Shown here: piece after piece, positions 1 through 12,459 of the stretch
Layout of the letters: the number at the start of each line of letters is the position of its first letter
Position numbering within the stretch: position 1 is the stretch's first letter
DNA from: Amphiura filiformis
Taxonomy: Eukaryota; Echinodermata; Ophiuroidea; Amphilepidida; Amphiuridae
Reading direction: 5' to 3'
DNA length: 64,000 nucleotides
Assembly: GCF_039555335.1 (NCBI RefSeq)
Contig: NC_092641.1
Coordinates: forward strand, 34,807,548-34,871,547
Notes under the pieces: generated by a model
What the model saw: only the letters and a program-made list of their open reading frames with translations
Told to the model about the DNA's origin: nothing
Database searches by the model: none
Position numbers and translations under genes: made by a program

Positions 1-540
1 ACTGAGTACTGTTGCAATATTTTTGCATGCATACCCATGACCGTTTCAAGACTTTGACTGAGAAATTTGCTTTTTGTTTGTTAAGATAAAAATAAAAATA
101 AAATAATCATCTTTCCCCACACAATACTTCTTACAAACAAGGTGTTGATATTGGCCCCTTCGATGCAAGACAAAGCACAAATGAAGGAAACAAAACAAAA
201 CAATAATGTTTTTAATTTTTATTCAATTACACATACAAAAGAGTAATGGCCTATAAAAAGACCCCCCTAAATATAATAATATTAATATTATTTTAGTCCT
301 GAATACAAAATATAATAAACAAGCATGAAAAAAATCTGATACGAAAATTTGTTACTCTGAAACGTTACAATCGTAATTTTCAGTCAAAAAATCCACGAGA
401 AATGACTCTTGATACAACTTGGGCATATATGCATTTAAAAAACAGAAACGGCTGCCTGCATCTGGAACTCTTCATATCTGAAAGTTTGAAGGTCTTATTT
501 CATACATCAGAATTATCTGCAAGATTGCAAGATGGCTTTA
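1..540. other. Non-coding stretch, nothing recognised
   Basis: AT-rich sequence with no credible open reading frame or repeat boundary that I can see. It ends at TTTA, the left flank of the inverted-repeat element that starts at 541. Confidence 0.5.
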
Positions 541-1258
541 GGTGACCGTGGTCCTATTGGCTAATGCACAAATTTAGATTTTCTTGCTATTTAAATAATA
601 TGTTAAAGCTTATGCCCTGTAGATTACATTCGGTTCTTGAGATATGGCCTGCCAAAATGGTGCGAACCCAAAACAAAAAATTGGCAACAACTTTCTTTTT
701 ATTTTCTATATTTTTGACAAGTCCAGTTGCCAGATGATTTTCTAATTACATGTATGAATTATGCAAAGTAAAGATTTCAGATAGGCCTACAATTAAAGAG
801 CTATAGTAGGCCTACTGAGGCATGGTACATGGGTAGAACACACACTGTAGACCTACTACAAAATTACGGTTGCGTTTTGGCAAATTTCAATTTGCATAAT
901 TAATTTGGGCCACTTAGGCCTATTAGAAAAGTTGATTAGGGCCCTAATTAATTATGCAAATGGAAATTTGCATGGAAAAAGGCATTCATGGGTTTTATAT
1001 CTTATTTTGTAGCCGATCTGAACATTCTACTTTGTACAGTTTTTGCATATATAATTAGAAAATAAGGCCTACCTGACATCATTGCATAACAAAAATAAAA
1101 GAAATTTGTTGCCAACTTCTTGGTTTCGCGCCATTTTGACAGGCCATATATTTTGGTAACCGAATATCCGATTAAAATAAAATTTTCAGTCTTGTAATCA
1201 GGAGAGAATGGACTCACATATTTCAATCAGACAAAAATCTATATCCAATAGCGTTACC
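541..1258. mobile_element. Imperfect foldback MITE, possible TTAA-type insertion
   Basis: The two halves are diverged inverted copies. The stretch near 640-770 (GATATGGCCTGCCAAAATGG) reappears inverted near 1020-1165. The tips are GGTGACCG on the left and, read inward from the right, GGTAACGC. The left flank is TTTA and the right flank TTAA, which may be a decayed TTAA target duplication as in Kolobok or piggyBac elements. No transposase is present. The boundaries are an inference from the inverted symmetry. Confidence 0.5.
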
Positions 1259-2241
1259 TTAAAGCTAGCATTATAAGTGTCTCCTTAACTAATAACAAAA
1301 GGTGCCCACTGGTATCTTGGAGGCATTGTCTTTTTTAAAGACATTTCTTGTTCTGCGGGGCCGGGGTGTGTCCTGGGACGGGTGTTAGCCCCTTTGCGAG
1401 AATACGGCCCGGGGTATTTTCCACAGTTTAAAAATAGCCACGCGTATCCCATGCATTCATATCGGGTCTTTTCAATGGAAGTTCCTAGTGCATGTTCATG
1501 GTATGTGCTAAGCGAAACATTGATTGGGGTGCAAACAAGGGTCATGTTGAGTTCTGGCTTGTTTTGGGTGATTGGATCGGGTTGTCAAAAAGGCAGTAAA
1601 TACAGGTGGTTGTCAAGCATTCTCAATTGGCAAAAGAAATACAAACTAAGTGGCGAAAGGAAAAAAGTTTCCGGGAAAGTTTTTATCAAATAAAAATAAA
1701 ATAGGAAAATAGGAGTTGAAAACAGAGAATTGAGGGACCCAACGGTACCCAGTTCGTTGGGCGGGGTGTTATGTGGCCCACCTCGGGGGCATTGGGCATC
1801 AGCTTGATAGAGGTCAAGGTTTGTTTGTAACTTTTAAGAAGATATCAACGTGACGTGACGTGACGCGACGTGACGCGACGTGACGTGACGCGACGTGACG
1901 TGACGTGACGCGACGCGTGTGTTAGTCAAAAGCCCTCATGACGGGGCTCATGAACTAGGTTGAAAATGTTATTTTATCGTGCCGCCAGTTCACGTCATAG
2001 TCATGATTATACTTTGATAGAGGACGGGAATAAAAAACTTTGATTACAAAGTGTTATAAACACAAGGAAAAGCAATGCTATCGGAAATATTCAATTATTC
2101 TCATGATCATACACGATACGTGGGGGGGGGTCTACCTGGTTGGAGGTATGTATACGGGGATATGCCACGGTTTTAGGGTACCGTACCTTTTCAGCGATTT
2201 TGGTATATGATTATGATTATTGGACCAAAACTAGGCCCCTA
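1259..2241. other. Non-coding stretch with GC-rich patches
   Basis: No gene is recognised. The 1340-1580 part is GC-richer than its surroundings and opens two overlapping ORFs of about 100 codons on opposite strands. Neither resembles a protein I know and both look like chance. The region includes the pentamer array at 1848..1917 and a short G run near 2121. Confidence 0.5.
1848..1917. repeat. Pentameric tandem array of TGACG/CGACG
   Basis: About 13 consecutive 5 bp units reading TGACG or CGACG, giving a run of overlapping TGACGTGACG blocks. Each TGACG is a half-site of the cAMP response element, but the regular 5 bp period is that of a microsatellite. Any regulatory role is speculation. Confidence 0.85.
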
Positions 2242-2925
2242 CACACTTAAAACTACGGGGTCAAAAAATGACCCAAACGGGGTCATTTTTGACCCCAGCA
2301 TAGTTATCAACTAAACACCATACCACTAACGGGGTCATTTTGACCCCATTGGTCGGGGTCATTGCAATGACTACGTATTTGGGTCAAATAGTAACCCCAT
2401 TGGGGTCAAAATATTACCACATTTCGGGGTCAAATGAAATGACCCCTTCAAAAGGGTTGCCTTATTGGGTTACTTAATGACCTCATTTCGGGGTCAAATG
2501 AAATGACCCATTTGAAAGGGTTGTTTTATAGGGTTACTCAATAACCACATTTAGGGGTTGTTTGGATTTTTTAGTAGGCCTATGGTCATGCTGGTCCCAC
2601 CAGGACATAAGTGTGTTTCTGCACAGAGAAAGCATTAGGCCTACATAAACAGCAAACTGCAAAATGCATCTGTGTACAGTGTATCACACTCACACACAGT
2701 CAGTCATCGCCTATGACAGTTCACGTATTATAAGCTTACATGATATAAGCTTATAACAACTGCAACCAAGACACCAGCCACGACAGCATGAAATTGGAAT
2801 GAATCTGCGTGCATAGACAAGGGTCTATGCATCCTTGCAGTCTCACTTTTCAGCTAACTTTTCATATTCCATCATGCAGACAAGCACACACAACAATCCG
2901 CTGAGCTGCACAATCAGAACAAATA

Positions 2926-3520
2926 CGAGGGGGTATCAAAAAGTTTTAGAAATTGCCCAGAAGTGAAAGAGCTATATCAATGAAATTTTGTCAGCGCAAT
3001 CACTGGTCGTTATGTACATTATGGTGCAAAAATGGTCTCATAAGTATGTTTACTTTTTTTACAGGAGCTAGATGTCACTACCTGCCTATGTAACCGCATA
3101 ACCAGCAAAATGGAGAAAATTGAGGCATGCAGCATGATTAAGTTCCATTTTAATGGTTACAGTGCCCAGAAAATCTGTGATGAAATAAATATTCCTTTTC
3201 CAAAAAGCAACAGTGACATATCACAATCACCACCGAAGATAACTTTCATTTCATCATCAATTTTCTAGGCACTGCAACCCTTCAAAAGCAGGATCTTAAT
3301 AATGTTGCTTGCCTCCTTTTTCTCAATCTTGCAGTTTATGCGCAGTAACTGGGGCAGCGGGTTGTTGGCATCTAGTACCACCTGTAAAAAAAGTAAACAT
3401 ACCTATGAGACCATTTTTGGACCATAATGTACATAAGGACCACTGATTGCACTGACAAAATTTCATTGATATAGCTCTTTCACTTATGGGCGATTTCTAA
3501 AACTTTTTGATACCCCCTCG
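2926..3520 (+). mobile_element. Mariner-like element, internally deleted, nested in 2242..3903
   Basis: Terminal inverted repeats of about 140 bp (2926..3064 and 3381..3520) start CGAGGGGGTATCAAAAAGTT and are flanked by TA on both sides. The remaining interior holds only the first few dozen codons of a transposase-like reading frame (3110..3268). The element is non-autonomous. Because it lies inside another inverted-repeat element, it is the younger of the two. Confidence 0.85.
3110..3268 (+). pseudogene. Mariner transposase N-terminal remnant
   Basis: About 52 codons open with MEKIEACSMIKFHFNGYSAQ and continue KICDEI. This pattern (a start, a helix rich in IK/F, then a helix-turn-helix with K-I-x-D-E) is that of the N-terminal HTH_48-like domain of mariner transposases. 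The frame then runs into unrelated sequence and stops. The catalytic DDD part is missing, so no active enzyme can be made. Confidence 0.6.
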
Positions 3521-3903
3521 TATGGCGCTGATGTGACCACGTGAGCCGATGCACACCGTGTGTGCAAATAGTTCCGAAATGCAAGTCATTATAAAGTTGA
3601 CAAATTGGGTAACTTCGGTCAAAAAATTAGTTTTATTTATTAATCAACAAACATTAATTGCAGCTCATGTTTAAACTCATTTATGAATTGAGATTTTCAA
3701 AGCGGAAGATTGAAACTGATATCAATGCGCGACGGTATCGGCAAAATGACCACTAAGTTTTTGACCACGTTCGTCGTGGCTAAAATGACCTCGTGAATGT
3801 GGTCAAATTAAAACAGTACAACCCCCTTGAAGGGTCAAAACAACCCCAAACGTGGTCAATTCAAAATTACCACGGAAAATATAACCCCGTAGTTTTTAGT
3901 GTG

Positions 3904-6900
3904 TATTTAAATGATAAATCCTTGGCGCTGCTTAACCCTAAAAGGGTTTTTTTATTATTAAAATGGCCACCAAAATGCCTATGGTCAAAAATTGCCACAA
4001 ATCATATGATTTAGATATCATAATACTAAAAAAAAAATACACGGTATATAATTTCATATTTTTACTTTTTTTCTCTGTGTTATTTATGTGAGTTTTGTGT
4101 ATAAAAGTGCAATCTCCGCGCAATGAACTGAGTTTTTTTCACCCAAATTGGCTATTTATTTCAAGCAAATCATTTGCCTCTGATGATAACGAGGTGCTGA
4201 CCGTGTGAATGCTATCATCGCTCATTTATTAGTTTCTACATACAGTCGAAATCAGGAAATTACGACACCAAGGACTAAAGAGCCACCATATCCATGAGAG
4301 CAGACGGGACGGGGGTCATGGGCCGCGATAGGGCCTCTTATTGGGCCCATGGGAAATCCCATGGTGGGGTTCAGGCTGGGGCAGACCAACTTTTTCAATC
4401 TGCATCTCTGAGGTGTTTAATATATTATATAGGCCTGAAATAAAACGTAAAAACAATCCTGCGTAACCTTACTAGTCTTAAAAGCATGATTTTATGACGT
4501 TCGTGTAATAATACACAACTGAGACGAATATAACTCCGTCTCCGATACAAATGGATGGCATTGTAATTTTATCGGATAAAATGTAGAATATCGGAAATGG
4601 AATAAAATATTGCCTTCCATTCTAAGAACGAAGTCACGTAAGGGAGTGTTCATTAATACTTTGTTAGGGGGGCTGGTCTCCCTCAAATTTTTCGCTTTAA
4701 AACTTTTTGACCCCCCCTCGATGGACCGCTAAACTTTTTTGACCCCCTCTTTTGACAGACAGACAAAACTTTTTGACACCCCCCCATTATCGTATAACAA
4801 ACATTATACTTAATAGTGTTGTTTCCAGTGGTGTGCTATCTGGGTCACATGTCATCTATCTGTATCTGTATCTTTCGTTACACGTACAATCACCATCTCT
4901 GGTTGTCGCATACATTGGGGGGGGGGGTCATGTATGACAAGGGTGAGGCAAATGTTTGAAATATTGAGGGAGGCAAATGTTTGAAACATTCCCGGTGGGA
5001 CAGAGAATTGCACATGAAATACAAGCACAAGGAAATTTTCATTATACTTAATTTAGATTTGTCCCAAATCAGGGTGTTTATCTGATTTTACAGGGATAAA
5101 TGAAATAGAGGATTTGTTTGGAGGTCATTAGGCACATCAGCGTAATTTGGATCCGTGGCTATTATGATAGTACAAATGCGCGCGAACCGCGCAAAACATT
5201 TGGCCATATTGAAGCTTGAATGGTCAAATATCGTTAAAATTGGAACTAATTTATGCAAAAAGCTAAAATGGTCAAATATGAGATTAATTTGGTTACGCAA
5301 ATGTACACAGGATATCAGGTGTGGCCCCCACCGTGGCACCTGGGCCTGTGCCCACTCTGCCCTATATGGTCAAGGCCTATGTGTACAAAGTAATTTTGCA
5401 ATGAGAAATAGTAAACTGAAGTGTGCAGTTTACGTGCAAAGAAATCCAATTTTTTGCAATATTTAACTTGATTTAGTTGTATCAGATTGGTACATTATCA
5501 TGTTTGTAGCCTACTTTGAAGAGATATAAAATTCTATGATAAAAAGTGCCAGTATTTTTTAGACCAACCCAGATGTTTAATGTTATATCAATTTTAAAAT
5601 TAATAGATATGTGTACACTAAGTGCCATAATTTTTTCAAACAAAAGCAATGAAAACCCCAACTTGCCCATGTTAAAAGTGATATAGAAAACTTTTTTGGC
5701 CCCCCCCCCCCCCTTTCCTACCACCTAAAACTTTTTGGTCCCCCCTTTTTAAGGTCCAAACCTTTTTTGGTCCCCCTCCCTTTTTACCAGCCCCCCCCCA
5801 CAAAAGTATTTCTGAACACTCCCTAAGTATAAAACAGTATTGGGAAGCTGTACTGTGGTATGGGCGTCAATCCTGGAAGGACAGGGGGTCATATACGTCA
5901 ACATATCCCGCACACACATGAATGAGCAATAACGTGCCCCTCTGGTTATCTTTACTTTTTTACCGTTTGCAAAGAGCATGTTTCAATGATTAATATGCTT
6001 GTTTTTCCTAGACTTATGCCTCCTTAACCCTAACCCAACTAGGACTCACTAAAGCTCACTATTAAAACCACTCTGCGTGCATGCATTCCACGTGACTTGA
6101 TGACGCAATCAGCCCGTTGAAGTCATATATACCCAGGGAATCGTTGGCCGGGCCAACGTCACCTAGTGTGGCTACATGCTGGGGATCTTCTGCGTGGCAT
6201 GCGGTTAGGGTTAAACTGACACCTCAATGAACTTCATTATGACAATCAGAAGCGAAACTTCATTATGACAATCGGCACATTCTCCGATAAAGTGTTCAAA
6301 ATGCCAAATATGTGTCGCCCATAGTTTCAAGTCGTATTCAGACTTGTTTCGTCAGAAAGAAATAACTTTTATTAATATAACTTATACTTTGCTTTTTAAA
6401 ATGTGTGAGGCTAGAGGTTGTAACATGCCTAGAAAGTATAAAACAATAAAGCTGATTATGCATGTCCATTGTTTTCCTCCATGTCGCCAGCCAAGGTGCG
6501 TTCCGTATAATGTGTCCCTGCCCTCTAAACATGCGCGCATATAATGGATTATAGGTACTTTTCATTAGCTGGTATCATGCCCTAATTATAAAGTATAAAT
6601 CATCACAACACAGATTATTATTTTTTCCAACAGGTCTTTCAGACTATGTCGCCAATATTGTTCACAGATACGTTACCATATTTCTAATGGATAACAATCT
6701 GTGAAAATAATTGGCTAGATGAATGTTCTCATGTGATGGATCAAGCAGACTCCATAGTTATATTATATATATGGAACATAACACAATGGTTTCAAAGTTT
6801 AAAAATCAGGTCTATTAATGGCAAAAGTCCTGACGTTACGTTCATGCCGTCACAGATACGTTACCTAAATTCTACTCCCCTCGGAAAAAACGCTGTGATA

Positions 6901-7123
6901 AATGAAGCCAAATACCATATCAGACTTTAGTACATTGGGTGATGACTGATCAAGTATGGGTATTAAGTCGGTCAGTTTTTACACTTGCACGATTAAGACA
7001 AAGATGGGAAAGGGCTTCACAGATACGTTACCACTGATGAGTTAAATGGCCATTTCTAATTTGCTCAGCTGTATCTAACCTTACTGATGCACACGGAAAA
7101 CCCCACGTCCCTGGCATTTTAAG
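3904..7123. other. Intergenic stretch with homopolymer C tracts, no gene seen
   Basis: No credible coding region. At 4690-4790 and 5690-5815 the pattern ACTTTTTGACCCCCC recurs several times with long C runs, probably two decayed ends of one repeat family. The 15-mer CACAGATACGTTACC occurs three times, at about 6663, 6851 and 7018, just downstream of the HNMT-like gene. The rest is AT-rich sequence without recognisable content. Confidence 0.5.
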
Positions 7124-7129
7124 TTTATT
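7124..7129 (-). promoter_or_regulatory. Polyadenylation signal AATAAA for the HNMT-like gene
   Basis: Reading the minus strand, AATAAA lies about 70 bases after the stop codon at 7199..7201, a usual distance for a short 3' UTR. Confidence 0.55.
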
Positions 7130-7198
7130 GTATTTTGTCCCTATATCTCAATTTAATAATTACAAACTTTGATTGGGTCAGATCTTGTCACATGTTAC

Positions 7199-7611
7199 CT
7201 ATTTTGATATTACTAGAACATCACATTCAGTATCAAAGTAATATTTATCATCATCTTCATCACATTTCTTTACACGTATATTACGTTTGATAAAGTCCAT
7301 GACTTGATTGAAGATTTCATCTGGTACTGATTCCTGAAACTTGACTGTCATGGTGATGAAATCAAGTACAAGCTTGGTGACAGGTGTCATCTCATCTTCA
7401 GTGAAACAGGTGGTAAGATCAGCTGATTCTGTGTAAGAAGATTGAGTGTAGGCCATCTGGTACTTGCTGAGAACAGATTTCACATCTGTGGAGGTGATAA
7501 GATAGTTTGTCTTTATCTTCTGTGGTTCAGTAGCCGTTGTTGACATGGTTGAAGTCCGCTCTTCCACAGCTATATATGGGAATGTCTTTGCAAGCAATCC
7601 CATACCGGAAT
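7199..7611 (-). CDS. HNMT-like: HNMT-like methyltransferase, last coding exon
   Basis: This exon encodes the C-terminal half of a protein resembling histamine N-methyltransferase, a cytosolic SAM-dependent enzyme. Seen: a polypyrimidine tract and AG acceptor just upstream (minus strand), a first partial codon AT, then SGMGLLAKTF, where HNMT has SGWDKLWKKY. Next come NYLITSTDVKSVL (HNMT: QYITSDDLTQML), a segment matching the region that ends in DLLWDFLTET, and a final KYYFDTECDVLVISK before TAG. Length, order and end agree with the family. The Asn that HNMT uses near its C-terminus for histamine contact (N283 in the human enzyme, from memory) aligns here with Thr or Glu, so the substrate may differ. 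The phase (AT after G) matches exon 13325..13645 exactly. I infer one gene; a diverged paralogue with another amine substrate is possible. Confidence 0.82.
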
Positions 7612-8031
7612 CTACAACAGAAATAACAAGTCCCCGTTTTAATAAAAAAATGTTTTCTAATATGGATGACATTATGACATTTATGTATCAAATATTTTTC
7701 ACCTTTTATATTTTGGCAATGTTATGCCCCAAATTTGTCCCATTCTCTGTGGATGACACCCCAATGGATTAACACTCGCCCGGGATCGCCAGTGGTCATT
7801 TAAAGACCTCACAAAAAGTCCCCACTAACCGCTGTCCCCGAGAAAAAAGGCCTTACGAACTTTGGCTATAACCCCCCACAGTGCCTCGATCCGAGTCACT
7901 GCAAAGTAACATGAAACCATGATGTAACCACTCCATATTTGGAACAGCAATGTGCCTGGACCCGCCCACAAATAAAGTGATGGGACCACCTGCTAGCCCT
8001 ACCACAGGGCCTGTTTTCTTTTTCTTTTTTT

Positions 8032-8059
8032 GTGCTGGGTTGCCGTGGCAACCCAGCAC
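8032..8059. repeat. Perfect short hairpin
   Basis: A 13 bp stem, GTGCTGGGTTGCC, with a 2-base GT loop and an exact inverted copy. A similar motif (ACCTAGCTGGGG with its inverted partner AAGCTAGGT) stands at about 16293-16322 at the head of another repeat. This suggests a hairpin-bearing end of a dispersed family. Confidence 0.75.
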
Positions 8060-9639
8060 TTATTGTTTGATTTCAGTTTTCTGTTGTTTCTATTAGTAAT
8101 TCATGAAGAAAACGGAAACTTGTAAATATATTGCAAAAAAATTATCAAAATGGTTATGACAAACATGAATACTAAAATTGGCCTGTGCAGATATCAGAAA
8201 TATTGTGTTGATTTTGCATTTTAAGGTAAAATAGGTATATGTTTTAGGAAAATAATATTTCTGAATCTAGACTAGGAAGTTTTGATGGTTCTCTTCACTA
8301 GCACACTGAGCTTGGCAGGCTATGGGTTCTATGGGCAGACACACCGGGTACCATACATGCTTTGTTGTTGTTCAGTATCTGCCATGTATGGCCTGTATCT
8401 CTGTTGAGAGCTACCTGCTGAGTGAGCAATTTGAGGGCAAACCTGTGTTAATAAATAAACAAGATCACTGCATTTCCTGGTAACAAGATGGTGATCAAAA
8501 GCTATTGATGCACACATCACTTTCAAATATTTGGGTCTATTTTTATGATGACACAAATGTCAAAACTAGAATGAAGCATTAGAGCATAGGTAATGATTGG
8601 ATTTTGTTACTACGAATATTATCAATAAACATTCACTTATTGGCTTTAAAGGTGCTATTTTGGGGTTCAATTTGTGTAGGCCTGTAATATATACCCTAAT
8701 AGGCCCCCTATATACTTCTTGAAAGTTTGCTTGTTACTTTGTATGCTTAAATCCTCAAAAAACAAAAAGATCTATGAATTAATCTATACTATAAGGTGCA
8801 AACATCGGTTCCAACTCGTGCCATTCAAACCTGGTGATAATAATATTTGAGTAGGGGGACAACACGTGAGTGGAGATATTTGAGGTCAAAGGTCATTTAG
8901 TGGTCAAATGAGGTCATTGTTGATTTAGATAAAGCGATGGGGAAATTGCCCTCTTTTGTAAAAGTAAATTTCAATGTCAAACATTACCTAGTGGTAATAA
9001 TCTGTGTAAGGGGGCATCAAGTGAGTGAAAATGTTTTGAGGTCATAGGTCATCTAGGGATCATATTTTAAAATTGTTCGTATTGGGTAAGTTAGTGAACG
9101 TAAACCTTAGGAGTAACAACATAAAGAGCATAAAAGTATACAAATTGGAATGGAACTGTTGTAAGGAATCCAACTGAATCATCAGTATCTGGGAAAAAGA
9201 GTCTGATTTTGAGGTTTGAACCAACCGAATCTTTGCACTTCAAATTATTTTGACTTTTTTTATAAAAAGAAATATAAAGTTACTCAATGTGAACAACCAT
9301 GTCCCGGCACATCCCTTTTTAAAGGGATTTTTATTTACATGCTATACCACGAGAAGAACTGCTAAACCAACTAACCGCTGTCCCCACTAACCCGGGCACT
9401 AACCACTGTCCCCGTTCCCGGGGACAGCGGTTAGTGGGTTGGGTTGTGAGCTGTCACTTGGTTTTTAGCAGTTCTCAGGATATAGCATGGTGTCTCGGTG
9501 TATATAGTGTGGACAAAAAGAAAACAGGCCCTGTGGTAGGGCTAAGTAACTCAGTCATTACAATATGCCCAAAGCTTCATCGTATTCACAATATTTTAAC
9601 ATACAAAGACCGGTGGTTTATGTATACGCATTTTTATGG

Positions 9640-10015
9640 ACAAAACCTAAAAACACATTGAGAAAGAAAAACCTCCATCGACGGAAAAAAAACACATTGA
9701 GGAAAAAAAACTCCACCGAGAAAAAAAAGCACACTGAGAAAGAAAAAAAACTCCATCGAGAAAAAAAAGACATTGAGAAAGAAAAAAACTCGCACAGAGA
9801 AAACAGGAAACTCTTCAAAAATAAAAAAAAATCTTCGCAAAATAAAAAACAAAACTCATCAAGAACAAATAGGATACTGTCCTCTTTGGCGTGCCATAGT
9901 GGACCAAACCTAAAAAAAAACCCATTGAGGAAAAAAAATACATCAAGGGAGAAAAAAAAACTACCGAGAATTTTAAAAAAATCCTCACCGAGAATTAAAA
10001 AAAACGCATCGAGAA
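9640..10015 (+). repeat. A-rich minisatellite of GAGAAAGAAAAAACTC-type units
   Basis: Units of roughly 28-32 bp alternate long A runs with CATTGAG or CATCGAG cores. The stretch is open on the plus strand and would give a Lys/Arg/Asn-rich protein (NTLRKKN repeated), but the open frame is simply a result of stop-poor A runs. I do not call it a gene. Confidence 0.7.
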
Positions 10016-10342
10016 ATAGTCTCTTCCGCAGCCGGACCCCCCCGCAAAAAAAATCAAAACCTGGCTGCGGAGGAGACTAATTTATTTATTTATATTTATT
10101 CATTTATTTATTTAGATAGAGGCTGTGCAATAAATATGATATACAGGGGAGACTTATTTATATATTTAATCATTTATGCCCCCTGTACATTTATTTGTTT
10201 ATGCAGGGGTTGTGCAAACATTGTGAGCCATGGGGAGGGGGATATAAGAGGGGGGGGGGAGAAATTGATGGTCAGGCAAATGTTACCCCGGACTCATAAT
10301 TATTGCACAACTCCCCCCCCACACACACACATAACTAATTAA

Positions 10343-10456
<114 letters not shown>

Positions 10457-10867
10457 CTTCTTATTTTTTAAATATTATATGTTTATTATATAGCTCATAA
10501 CTACTTGTACTCCCCCTGTGTTAAATTAATTGAAATTATGTATATACATAAACCATTTGTTTATCTATTTTTTATTTACTCACTTATTATTTTATGAATA
10601 TTATTTGTTCCCCCTTTCGGCTTGGCTAAATCCACCCCCCCCCTTTATTTTATGCTCATAATTAAATATTTATTTGCACAGTGCCCCCCCCCCTTCCATG
10701 TAAAATCAAACTTTATAAGCCGTTTGAACCAAATTCATCCAAATTGACGTATACAATTACAATATATAATGCCATGACAATAATGCGTATGACGATCTAC
10801 TTGAAACATTGGCCGAATAAACCACGCATCACGTATGTCAAACTGCCATATAACGCGTGAACATGAT

Positions 10868-12459
10868 CATGATGCAGTCATGTCTACAGTAGAATTCATC
10901 TCGACCTTTGCAGGACTTAAACCCCATTAAAAGCTATTAAACCAAGATAACACTCATTGAAACAGCTCAACTGATTAAATCGGATCTTCTCTGGTTGTGC
11001 ACATGTGTCTGTTTTATATGTGCGGTATCGCTATGAAGTGCTATAATACAGCTCCAGTTGGGTAACTGATTATAAAGGAAACGCAAGGAAACAAATAATG
11101 GTATGTGGACCTTTGTTCACGAAATGAGACAATGGCCTGCTTTTTGTTAACCAGCATTCTTGAAAATGAGCAACATAATGATTGTTGACTTAACACGGTT
11201 TGGAAATAATTTCTTCATATTTTTGGTGTTATCTGTCGTTTACATATCCTTCCTAAAACACAAAAGTGCGACTATTTCCAAACACCTAAATTAGCTAAAA
11301 ATTTAGGACATGTTACAAAACGATATCTTCTAGAATTTCATAGAATAGTTTAAATGTAGCTTGTACCGTTTTTTGTGGCATTCTTCAGAACGGAGCGGTC
11401 CGTTACCAATATAGCTCAATATTTTCGGTTAAATCTCCATTCAATTAACACGGGGAGTTGGCTGCATATGAGCTAGCTATGCTTTGCCCTCACTCATATT
11501 CTACGAAAGTGCGACTATTTCTGAACATCTAACCTAGCTGTAATTTTAAGTCATGTTAGAGAAATATATTTGCTAGAAGTTTGGAGAATAGTTTAAATAT
11601 TGGCCGGTTATTTTTCACACAGTGATGTTAACTAGGCAAATGCAATATACTTCTAACATACACTATTTGTAAAGGTCGCGCGTCAATGGTGAGAGCACTG
11701 TGTATTGTGTATAGGAAAACGGACAGTAACTGCAGTATGTGTATAATACACATCTTCCCACAGCATCTTCCAGCCGGGATGATTAGATCATGCATACTGC
11801 AGTTACTGTCCGTTTTCATATACACAATACACAGTGCTCTTACCATTGACGCGTGACCTCTACAAATAGTGTATGTTAGAAGTATAGGGTATTGCCTAGT
11901 TAACGTCACTGTGTGAAAAATAACCGGCCAATATTTAAAGTATTCTCTGAATTTCTAGAAAATATTGCCTAGTTAACGTCACTGTGTGAAAAATAACCTG
12001 CCAATATTCAAAGTATTCTCTGAAATTCTAGAAAATATAGTTTTGTAACATGTCCTAAATTTTTAGCTAATTTAGGTGTTTGGAAGTATTCGCACTTTTG
12101 TGTTTTAGGAAGGATATGTAAACGACAGATAACACCAAAAAATATGAAGAAATTATTTCCAAACCGTGTTTAGTCAACAATCATTATGTTGCTCATTTTC
12201 AAGAATGCTGGTTAACAATAAGCAGACCATTGTCTCATTTCGTGAACAAAGGTCCACATACCATTGTTACCTTGCGTTTCCTTTCCTTTATAATCGATTA
12301 CCCAACTGAAACTATAATACCAGCTCATTTCGATACCGCACATGTAAAATAATCAGTTGAGGTGCTTTCAATGAGTGTTATCTTGGTTTAATAGCTTTAA
12401 TGGGGTTTAAGTCCTGCAAAGGTCGTGGTGAATTCTACTGTAGACATGACTGCATCATG
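10868..12459. mobile_element. Long foldback (hairpin) element of 1.6 kb
   Basis: Two arms run to a short centre at about 11739..11792. The outer parts match inverted: CATGATGCAGTCATGTCTAC at 10868 and its complement ending at 12459. The inner part around CGGACAGTAACTGCAGTATG (11719) also returns inverted at 11793. The left arm is longer because it carries an imperfect internal duplication (AAAGTGCGACTATTTC at about 11265 and 11505). The right arm has a 73 bp tandem duplication at about 11893-12040. A third, one-arm copy lies at 61020..61688. No coding capacity is seen. Confidence 0.85.

Larger units (their letters stand above)
2242..3903. mobile_element. Inverted-repeat DNA element with TA duplication, interrupted by a second element
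   Basis: The ends are inverted copies: CACACTTAAAACTACGGGGT at 2242 and the complement of CACACTAAAAACTACGGGGT ending at 3903, each flanked by TA. Just inside both ends are many short imperfect repeats of the type GGGGTCAAAATGACCCC. The original middle is not recognisable because a mariner-like element (2926..3520) sits inside. No transposase of its own is seen. The TA target and TIR resemble Tc1/mariner-type MITEs, but assignment to a superfamily is an inference. Confidence 0.7.

Noticed and set aside
9565..10080. 171-codon Lys/Arg-rich ORF on the plus strand
   Set aside because: It is the translation of an A-rich minisatellite. The opposite strand is equally open in two frames (Phe/Ser-rich). 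No homology or splice signals.
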